Shown piece by piece: positions 58,185-64,000 of a DNA stretch of 64,000 bases. The notes beneath the pieces are model-generated. The model was given only the letters and a program-made list of their open reading frames with translations, made no database searches and was not told where the DNA came from. A program made the translations under genes and the position numbers. This stretch comes from Planctomycetota bacterium (GTDB lineage Bacteria; Planctomycetota; JAJSAM01; JAJVHW01): positions 1 to 64,000 of the forward strand of contig JAIOPE010000015.1 of the NCBI GenBank assembly GCA_021414065.1, given 5' to 3'. Position 1 is the stretch's first letter; each line of letters opens with the position of its first letter.

Positions 58185-59612
58185 ATGTCCATCGCCGACC
58201 TCTCCGGAAAGATCCCGAACAACGTCAACCTGAAGGACGACAAGCGTCTGCTCCGCGCCCTCGAGTCGTGGCAGCCCCACTTCATCGACTGGTGGAAGGA
58301 GATGGGGCCCGAGGGGTTCCAGGCCGACGACGTCTACCTGCGCACGGCCGTCAGCGTGGACCGCGAGGGCTGGGCGCAGTTCGGCCACGTCCGCATGCCC
58401 GAGTACCGCTGGGGCATCTTCCTCGCCGACCAGGAGCCGGACCGCGTGATCCCGTTCGGCGACAACTTCGGCAAGCCGGCGTGGCAGGAAGTTCCCGGTG
58501 AGCACCGCAACGCGCTCCGCCGGATGATCGTCACGCAGGGCGACACCGAGCCCGCGTCGGTCGAGCAGCAGCGCCGACTCGGCCAGACCGCGCCGTCGCT
58601 CTACGACATGCGGAACCTGTTCCAGGTGAACGTCGAAGAGGGGCGCCACCTCTGGGCGATGGTCTACCTGCTCCACTCGTACTTCGGTCGCGACGGCCGC
58701 GAAGAGGCGGAGGACCTGCTTCTCCGCCGCTCGGGCAACCCGGACAAGCCGCGCATCCTCACGACGTTCAACGACCCGTGCGAGGACTGGCTCTCGTTCT
58801 TCATGTTCACGACGTTCACGGACCGCGACGGCAAGTTCCAACTGCATGCGCTCGCTGAGTCCGGCTTCGACCCGCTCTCGCGCACGTGCCGGTTCATGCT
58901 GACCGAGGAGTCGCACCACATGTTCGTCGGCGAGACGGGCATCCAGCGCGTCGTCAAGCGCACGTGCGAGGTGATGAACCAGGTCGGCGACGACCCGGCG
59001 AAGGTTCGCGCCGCGGGCGCGATCGACCTCCCGACCGTCCAGAAGTACCTGAACATGTGGTTCACGTCGTCGGTGGACCTGTTCGGCGGCGAGAAGTCGA
59101 GCAACGCCGCGAGCTACTTCGCCGACGGCCTGAAGGGCCGCTTCACCGAGTCGAAGTACACCGACCACGTCTGCGTCGAGGGCGTGTACGAGATGCCGGT
59201 CGTGCAGGAGGACAAGCTCACCACCGAGCAGGTGCCGCTCCGCATCGCGATGAACGAGATCCTGCGCGACGGCTACGTCTCCGACTGCGAGAACACGGTC
59301 GAGCGCTGGAACAAGGTCCTCGAGCGCGAGGGCCGGAGCGAGCGCCTGTACCTTCCGAACCGCCGCTTCAACCGTCGGGTCGGTGAGTACTCCGGCATCC
59401 GCTTCGACACCGCGGGCGCCGTCATCACCGAGCACGAGTGGACGAAGCGCCGCGACGAGTGGCTCCCGAACCAGGCCGACCTGTCGTTCGTGAAGAGCCA
59501 GATGCACCAGGTCCTCGAGCCGGGCAAGATTGCCGCGTGGATCGCGCCGCCGCTCAAGGGCATCAACGACAACCCCTTCGCCTTCGAGTACGTCCGACAC
59601 CACGCGAGCTGA
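58185..59612 (+). CDS. boxB: benzoyl-CoA 2,3-epoxidase subunit BoxB
   Basis: 475 residues, full BoxB length. SGKIPNNVNL at the start, QPHFIDWWKEMGPEGFQ, NLFQVNVEEGRHLWAM (EExxH iron ligands), MLTEESHHMFVGETGIQRV (second EExHH) and FEYVRHHA near the end are all BoxB-specific. A di-iron centre epoxidises the ring of benzoyl-CoA with O2 and electrons from BoxA. BoxA is not in the window, so electron supply must come from elsewhere. GGAGG precedes the ATG. A strong terminator follows 21 nt after the stop. Confidence 0.97.
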   Translation: MSIADLSGKIPNNVNLKDDKRLLRALESWQPHFIDWWKEMGPEGFQADDVYLRTAVSVDREGWAQFGHVRMPEYRWGIFLADQEPDRVIPFGDNFGKPAWQEVPGEHRNALRRMIVTQGDTEPASVEQQRRLGQTAPSLYDMRNLFQVNVEEGRHLWAMVYLLHSYFGRDGREEAEDLLLRRSGNPDKPRILTTFNDPCEDWLSFFMFTTFTDRDGKFQLHALAESGFDPLSRTCRFMLTEESHHMFVGETGIQRVVKRTCEVMNQVGDDPAKVRAAGAIDLPTVQKYLNMWFTSSVDLFGGEKSSNAASYFADGLKGRFTESKYTDHVCVEGVYEMPVVQEDKLTTEQVPLRIAMNEILRDGYVSDCENTVERWNKVLEREGRSERLYLPNRRFNRRVGEYSGIRFDTAGAVITEHEWTKRRDEWLPNQADLSFVKSQMHQVLEPGKIAAWIAPPLKGINDNPFAFEYVRHHAS

Positions 59613-59633
59613 AGCTCGCACCGCTACGTCACG

Positions 59634-59677
59634 ACCGCGGCCGCGCGATGACTCGCGCGGCCGCGGTTTCGTTTCGT
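59634..59677 (+). terminator. intrinsic terminator of the boxC-boxB operon
   Basis: A 14-15-bp perfect stem CCGCGGCCGCGCGA/TCGCGCGGCCGCGG with a TGAC loop is followed by TTTCGTTTCG. It lies between the convergent boxB and CYTH genes. Confidence 0.88.
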
Positions 59678-59678
59678 C

Positions 59679-60194
59679 TCAGCCGATGCGGCAGCGCGGC
59701 GCGTCCGCGGGCACACCGTGCTCGGCGAGCATGCGGTTGACGTAGCGGGGGTCCGAGGAGACGTCGCGCCACGCCCAGCCTTCGGGGGCCGCCGGGGCGG
59801 GTGTGCCTTCGGAGACCTCGAGTTCCGCGACGACAAGGCCCGCGTGCGGGCCGTCGAAGACGTCGAGTTCGATGCCCGACGGGAGCACCCAACGGCGCTT
59901 CGAGATCCGCCACGGCGCGAGCGGGAGGAGTTCCGCGGCGTCGGCCGCCGGGATCGCGTAGGCGAACTCGCGGCAAGTCTGAGGACTGCCCTCGCGGCGC
60001 GAGCCGGGGACCTCTGCCTTCACGTCGATCGTGCCGCGCGCCGGACTGTCACCGGGCCCCGTCTTCAGCCGCACGCGGACCGCGGGCACGCCGGCGCCGC
60101 CGCAGAAGTACCCCTGGTCGATGCGAACGGGCGCACCGTCCGGAAGCGCAGGCAGGCGGGTGACGACGAACTTCCACTCGATCTCAAGAGGCAT
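59679..60194 (-). CDS. CYTH-domain triphosphatase-like protein
   Basis: A 171-residue protein beginning MPLEIEWKF, the ExExK signature of CYTH tunnel-fold enzymes. Basic and acidic strands follow (VRVRLKTG, SKRRWVLPSGIELDVFDG, LVVAELEVSEG, then VSSDPRYVNRMLAE as the family's WxDVT..RY.N..LA). Relatives hydrolyse inorganic triphosphate or similar substrates. Confidence 0.9.
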   Translation of the reverse strand: MPLEIEWKFVVTRLPALPDGAPVRIDQGYFCGGAGVPAVRVRLKTGPGDSPARGTIDVKAEVPGSRREGSPQTCREFAYAIPAADAAELLPLAPWRISKRRWVLPSGIELDVFDGPHAGLVVAELEVSEGTPAPAAPEGWAWRDVSSDPRYVNRMLAEHGVPADAPRCRIG

Positions 60195-60210
60195 GACATC
60201 GAGAGTAGAA

Positions 60211-60249
60211 CGGGGACAGGGTTAACTTGAGCAGTTACGCGTCACGTAA
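60211..60249. repeat. partial family-B REP with palindrome
   Basis: CGGGGACAGGGTTAACTT matches one end of the 15537-15793 element (family B), followed by GTTACGCGTCACGTAAC with 6-bp inverted ends. Only one end is present. It lies just upstream of the CYTH gene. Confidence 0.5.
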
Positions 60250-60302
60250 CACCCGCGGCGTCCCGACCGCGCGGACAGACCGCCGCCGTCACGCGCCCGC
60301 CC

Positions 60303-60866
60303 TCACACGCCAGCGAGTGCGGTCTCGCCGTCGATCACCGACGCCGCTGCGAACAGCACCGCGGCGATGCGCAGGACGTCGTTGACGGCCTCCATCCGCA
60401 CACCGTGCTCCTTCAGCTTGCCGACGTGCGATTCGAGGCACATCCCGCAGCCGTTCACGGCGGACACGCCGACGCTCCAGAGCTCGAAGTCCACCTGCGG
60501 CGCGCCGTGGGTCATCATCCCCTGCATGCGCAGGCGGGCGAGGACCTGGTTCAGCGTGTCGTCGTGGAGCAGGTGACGCGATCGGTAGAAGATGTTGTTC
60601 ATCGCCATGAGCGCCGCGGCGGTGCGGGCAGCGGCGATGGTCGTCTCGGCGGCGGACGCGTCCGCCGGAGACGCGGCGAGGCGCTTCCTCGTCTCGCCCA
60701 TCGCGGCGCGGATGACGTCGGCCTGACGCGTGGCGAGGGCCACCGCGAGCACTGTGCCCCAGAGCTGACCGGGCGTGAGGTGCTCGCTCCGGTCGAGGGA
60801 GCCGAGGTTCAGGCGGATGTCCTTCGCCGTGTCGGGGATGCGGGTCTTGAGGGTCTCGAAGTCCAC
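60303..60866 (-). CDS. ahpD: alkyl hydroperoxide reductase AhpD-like (carboxymuconolactone decarboxylase fold)
   Basis: A 187-residue helical protein. NGCGMCLESHVGKL holds the redox pair Cys140-Cys143 and His147 of AhpD. In mycobacteria AhpD reduces AhpC with dihydrolipoamide via Lpd. GTG start (VDFETLKTRIPDTAKDI, as in homologs) has AAGGACG upstream. It lies 237 nt downstream of ahpC on the same strand; the gap is GC-rich with several hairpins but no gene. Confidence 0.92.
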   Translation of the reverse strand: MDFETLKTRIPDTAKDIRLNLGSLDRSEHLTPGQLWGTVLAVALATRQADVIRAAMGETRKRLAASPADASAAETTIAAARTAAALMAMNNIFYRSRHLLHDDTLNQVLARLRMQGMMTHGAPQVDFELWSVGVSAVNGCGMCLESHVGKLKEHGVRMEAVNDVLRIAAVLFAAASVIDGETALAGV

Positions 60867-61103
60867 GGGGCACGTCCTTCTTGCAGGGGAGTACCGGGGC
60901 GGGCGGCGGGGGGACTTCCGCCGCGCGCGCCGCCCCGGGTGCCGGCTCTTCCGGCGGGGGAGGGAGAGGGGGGTTAACGAGCGATTCCGTTCACGACGCG
61001 CATCCGCGGAGCAGAGCGGCCGGGCCGGACCGAGGAGAAGGGGGCGCAGCGCTCGTGGCGGGGTTCCCGACGAGGTAGGCACGAGCCGCGGACGGTGCAG
61101 GTC

Positions 61104-61643
61104 CTACAGCTTGATCGTGGCCTGGCCGGGCTTCCAGTTGCAGGGGCAGAGCTCGTCGCTCTGGAGGGCGTCGAGGACGCGGAGCGCCTCGTCGGGGTTC
61201 CGGCCGACCTTGCCGGCGTTCACCGTGACGTGCTGGATCACGCCGTTCGGGTCCACGATGAACGTGGCGCGCATCGAGACGCGGTCGTCACCCATGAGGA
61301 TGCCGAGGGCGGTCGAGAGCGACTTCGAGGTGTCGGCGAGGAGCGCGATGCCGAGGCCCTTCAGGTCGGCGTTGTGCGTGCGCCACGCGAGGTGGACGAA
61401 CTCGGAGTCGGTGCTCGCGCCGAGGACCACGGCGTCGCGCTCGGCGAACGCGGGGGCGAGCTTCGCGTAGCCGACGATCTCCGTCGGGCAGACGAACGTG
61501 AAGTCCTTCGGGTAGAAGAAGATCACGCGCCACTTGCCCTTGTGCGTCTCCGCCGTGAAGGTCGGGAACCCGGCCTTGACGTGGTCGTCGTTGACGACGG
61601 CCTTCAGCGCGTACTCGGGGAACTTGTCGTTGACGGTCAGCAT
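61104..61643 (-). CDS. ahpC: alkyl hydroperoxide reductase AhpC (2-Cys peroxiredoxin)
   Basis: A 179-residue peroxiredoxin. FYPKDFTFVCPTEI gives the peroxidatic Cys52, and the C-terminal ELCPCNWKPG has Cys166 and Cys168. The CPC pair is typical of the actinobacterial/AhpD-linked branch. It reduces H2O2 and organic peroxides; AhpD would recharge it. AGAGGAG precedes the ATG. Divergent from oxyR. Confidence 0.95.
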   Translation of the reverse strand: MLTVNDKFPEYALKAVVNDDHVKAGFPTFTAETHKGKWRVIFFYPKDFTFVCPTEIVGYAKLAPAFAERDAVVLGASTDSEFVHLAWRTHNADLKGLGIALLADTSKSLSTALGILMGDDRVSMRATFIVDPNGVIQHVTVNAGKVGRNPDEALRVLDALQSDELCPCNWKPGQATIKL

Positions 61644-61764
61644 GTCTCGATCTCCTCTGGGAAGTCCTGCGGGGAGGCACCTGCCTCCGATGGGCACACG
61701 ATCGCCGACCACGTTCCATCGATCCAGTCGCAAACATGGATGCATTCGATAGACTGAGTCGATC
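61644..61764. promoter_or_regulatory. ahpC-oxyR divergent control region
   Basis: 121 bp between the two starts. TAGACT (61750-61755) is a likely oxyR -10 leaving a leader of ~3 nt. GGATGCATTC (61738-61747) is a near-palindrome, and CGAT occurs four times, but I cannot fit the ATAG-N7-CTAT OxyR consensus. Confidence 0.5.
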
Positions 61765-62676
61765 ATGGACGTCACCCTCCGCCAGCTTGAGTACGCGGTC
61801 GCAGTCGCCCGGCTCGGTCACTTCGGCCGCGCGGCCGAGGCGTCGCTCGCAACGCAACCGGCGCTCAGCGCCGGGATCGCGCAACTGGAGGCCGTGCTCG
61901 GCGTGCCTCTCTTCGAGCGGGGGCGCAGCGGCGCGCGGCCGACGGTCGCCGGCGCCGAGATCGTCCGCCGCGCGGAGGAGGTGCTCGCCCGCGTGGACGA
62001 CCTGCGTGACGCCGCTCGTGCCGTCCGCGGGCCCTTCGCGACGCCGCTCCGGCTCGGCGTCATCCCGACAGTCGCTCCGTTCGTGCTGCCGAAGGCCGTG
62101 CCCGCGCTGCGTGCCCACTGGCCCAAACTCCGGCTGGAATTGCGGGAGGACCAGACGGCGCGCCTCGTCCACGCGCTCGGCGAAGGGTCGATCGACGTGG
62201 CCCTCCTCGCCGAGGAGGCCGACCTCGGCGGGATGGAGACGCTGCGCCTCTACGCGGACCCGTTTGTGCTCGCGGTACCGGCGGGGCACCGGCTGGCGGG
62301 GCGCGCTCGCGCGAGCGAGAGGGTCCTCCAGCACGAGCAGGTGCTGCTGCTCGAGGAAGGGCACTGCCTGCGCACGCAGGCGCTCTCGTTCTGCGAGCGG
62401 CTTGGCGTCCGCGAGTCCGCCGACGTGCGAGCGACGAGTCTGACGACCCTCGTCCACATGGCGGCGGGCGGCCTCGGCGTGACGCTGCTGCCCGCCATGG
62501 CGTCGTCGCTCGGTCTCGGCGCCGGGCTGACGCTCGTCCCGTTCGGCAGCCGCGCGCCGTCGCGCACCATCGTGCTCGCATTCCGCCCGACTACGGCCCG
62601 CCGCGACGAACTCCGCGCCGTGGCGGACGTCCTCCGCAGCCGCCCGCCCGCTGGAACGGTTTCGCTTCGCGCGTGA
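61765..62676 (+). CDS. oxyR: LysR-family peroxide sensor OxyR
   Basis: 303 residues. N-terminal winged helix LRQLEYAVAVARLGHFGRAAEASLATQPALSAGIAQLEAVLG; redox loop LLEEGHCLRTQALSFCE with Cys201 and Cys210, equivalent to the sensing pair of E. coli OxyR (Cys199/Cys208). It should activate the divergent ahpC(-ahpD) genes when oxidised by H2O2. No other close LysR type has this double-Cys loop. Confidence 0.95.
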   Translation: MDVTLRQLEYAVAVARLGHFGRAAEASLATQPALSAGIAQLEAVLGVPLFERGRSGARPTVAGAEIVRRAEEVLARVDDLRDAARAVRGPFATPLRLGVIPTVAPFVLPKAVPALRAHWPKLRLELREDQTARLVHALGEGSIDVALLAEEADLGGMETLRLYADPFVLAVPAGHRLAGRARASERVLQHEQVLLLEEGHCLRTQALSFCERLGVRESADVRATSLTTLVHMAAGGLGVTLLPAMASSLGLGAGLTLVPFGSRAPSRTIVLAFRPTTARRDELRAVADVLRSRPPAGTVSLRA

Positions 62677-62709
62677 CGCCGGCGCCGCGTCCGGGCAGTC
62701 TGTGACGCG

Positions 62710-63393
62710 ATGGACCCCGTCTGGCTCCCGCCGAACGCGCCGCTCTGGTTCCCGCCCGTGGACGAGGCGGACGACGACGGACTCGTCGCGGTCGGAGGTG
62801 ACCTGTCGCCGCAACGGATACTGCTCGCCTACGAGCGCGGCATCTTCCCTTGGTACGAAGAGGGCCTGCCGCCCCTCTGGTGGAGCCCCGACCCGCGGAC
62901 GGTGCTGACGGCGGAGTCGCTCCACGTCTCGCGGAGTCTCGCCCGCACGATCCGGAGCGGGCGGTTCACGGTGTCGCTCGACCGTGCATTTGGCGACGTC
63001 ATCCGCGGCTGCCGCGAGGGTCGTGAGGACGCGACGTGGCTCTTCGGCGACATGGTCGAGGCGTACGAACGCCTGCACCGGATGGGAGACGCGCACAGCG
63101 TCGAGGTGTGGGAGGGGACGCGACTCGTCGGCGGCCTGTACGGCGTGCAGCGCGGCGCGCTGTTCGCCGCCGAGAGCATGTTCCACCGCGCGACCGACGC
63201 GTCGAAGGTGGCGGTCGTCGCGGCGGTGCGCTCGTTCTTCGCGGCGGGGGTCCAGGTGTTCGACGTCCAGATGACGACGGACCACCTGCTGTCGATGGGC
63301 GCGGTCGAGTGGTCTCGGGCCGTCTACGTGCGCGCCGTGGCCGGCGCGGTGAGCCGCCCAGTCGGATTGTCGGTGCGGCTCGGGTCGGATTGA
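62710..63393 (+). CDS. aat: leucyl/phenylalanyl-tRNA-protein transferase
   Basis: A 227-residue enzyme that adds Leu or Phe to N-terminal Arg/Lys proteins, marking them for ClpS/ClpAP. Family motifs: GLVAVGGDLSPQRILLAYERGIFPWY, WWSPDPRTVL, HSVEVWEG-x-LVGGLYGV, ESMFHRATDASKVAV and DVQMTTDHLLSMGA. Length and motif set are complete. Confidence 0.95.
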   Translation: MDPVWLPPNAPLWFPPVDEADDDGLVAVGGDLSPQRILLAYERGIFPWYEEGLPPLWWSPDPRTVLTAESLHVSRSLARTIRSGRFTVSLDRAFGDVIRGCREGREDATWLFGDMVEAYERLHRMGDAHSVEVWEGTRLVGGLYGVQRGALFAAESMFHRATDASKVAVVAAVRSFFAAGVQVFDVQMTTDHLLSMGAVEWSRAVYVRAVAGAVSRPVGLSVRLGSD

Positions 63394-63429
63394 GTGGCGC
63401 CGGCCGGCTCGGCGCGGTATCGACGGGCC

Positions 63430-64000
63430 ATGCAAACGCACCGCAAGATCGGGACCTTGGTCGCATCCCTGGCGCTCGCCGCCGCCCTGGCGACGGCGAC
63501 CACAGTCGCCTGGGCCAAACCGAAGACGACGTTGCTCGACGGTCTCAAGTCCGGGCTCGAAGCGCGCGCCCTGACGCTTGACCCGGAGCAGCCGGTCGAT
63601 GTCGCCCGGGCGCTGGTGATCCGGGCGGCGCTCCAGAACATCAAGAAGGACAAGTCCACGTCGCTTGACGGCGACATCGGCACGCTGAAGAAGGTCGCCG
63701 GCAAGATCGAACTCGCGTACGGCGTGAACGACGCGCTGCTCGTCGCGTCGCTCGACGGGTTCATCGCGCGCGTGCAGGCCGACCTCGCGCCGGCCGAAGC
63801 CGGCGCCCTGGCGATCTTCGACCCGACCACGCGGGCCGCAGTGGACGGACTTCTCGTCACCGCCCGCTCAAGCCTTGCAGCCACGCTGAGCCCGCCGACG
63901 GACGGCAACTCCGTGAAACTCCGCGCGACCACGCTGCGCACCGCGGCGCGAGCCGTCGCTGCGGCTGCGAGTCGGATCGCGAAGCCCGAGCTTTGCGTGA
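63430..64000 (+). CDS. exported protein, 3' end beyond the window
   Basis: The first 190 codons of a gene without a stop in the window. The signal peptide is MQTHRKIGTLVASLALAAALATATTVAWA. The mature part is Ala/Leu/Asp-rich and helical (DGLKSGLEARALTL, VARALVIRAALQNIKKDKST), as in many structural or regulatory exported proteins. No family is recognised. Confidence 0.7.
   Translation, partial: MQTHRKIGTLVASLALAAALATATTVAWAKPKTTLLDGLKSGLEARALTLDPEQPVDVARALVIRAALQNIKKDKSTSLDGDIGTLKKVAGKIELAYGVNDALLVASLDGFIARVQADLAPAEAGALAIFDPTTRAAVDGLLVTARSSLAATLSPPTDGNSVKLRATTLRTAARAVAAAASRIAKPELCV

Noticed and set aside
41095..59612. AOR and box genes as one aromatic-aldehyde pathway
   Set aside because: They lie 12 kb apart with unrelated genes between; no sequence evidence for a shared regulator.
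61644..61764. OxyR consensus operator
   Set aside because: CGAT repeats and a near-palindrome are present, but spacing does not fit ATAG-N7-CTAT.

Overview
This is 64 kb of very GC-rich bacterial chromosome, densely coded on both strands. It has secreted proteins with HEAT repeats, a repeated N-terminal 'resistant to unfolding' style module in two exported proteins, an ECF sigma / FecR-type anti-sigma pair, a flotillin operon and a box benzoyl-CoA locus. This mix fits a Planctomycetota-like organism best, but no universal marker is present, so the phylum is an inference. Starts are often GTG, and cotranscribed genes commonly overlap by ATGA or GTGA. A TAnnnT hexamer often sits 5-15 nt upstream of the first start codon, which suggests many leaderless or near-leaderless mRNAs.

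Layout. 0-9 kb: the end of a tRNA-Gly, an exosortase/PEP-CTERM-type glycosyltransferase, an exported alpha/beta hydrolase gene split by an in-frame TAA, a Ski2-like DEVH helicase, a large exported protein and a BamE-like lipoprotein. 9-13 kb: a PHP-domain phosphoesterase and an ABC-2 exporter trio. 13-18 kb is an accessory region: REP-like palindromes, a decayed RAYT (REP-associated transposase), a ferredoxin-like protein, and a three-gene operon of a cysteine-bearing secreted protein, a DUF692 (MbnB/TglH/BufB-family) iron enzyme and a small partner. The last is the best candidate here for an undescribed peptide-modification system. 18-26 kb: NfeD-flotillin-carbonic-anhydrase-like operon, DinB, GNAT, a T4 Rnl1-like RNA ligase, a structured 237-bp MITE-like element and a homocysteine methyltransferase/methylene-THF reductase fusion.

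26-43 kb: an exported Ig-like protein, a 1234-residue GlmS-like protein whose catalytic-type Cys is internal, then a tungsten/molybdenum island. The island holds TupABC-type tungstate transport, a PafA-like phosphatase, MoaD, MoeA, a MoeA-PBP fusion, an M28 membrane peptidase, a GbsR/MarR regulator and, facing them, a tungsten-type aldehyde:ferredoxin oxidoreductase. The genes supply W/Mo uptake, cofactor insertion and one consumer enzyme. 43-50 kb: a HEAT-repeat protein, a lipoprotein, a Tse2-like ADP-ribosyltransferase toxin operon, ThiI, a DUF6941-like protein and a Rieske protein.

50-64 kb: ECF sigma / anti-sigma-FecR, membrane and hypothetical proteins, a GT39-like glycosyltransferase, then the aerobic benzoyl-CoA locus (BoxR-type XRE-shikimate kinase regulator, BoxC lyase, BoxB epoxidase; no BoxA in the window). 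This is followed by a CYTH phosphatase, the AhpD/AhpC peroxide-defence genes divergent from OxyR, Aat transferase, and an exported protein cut by the window end.
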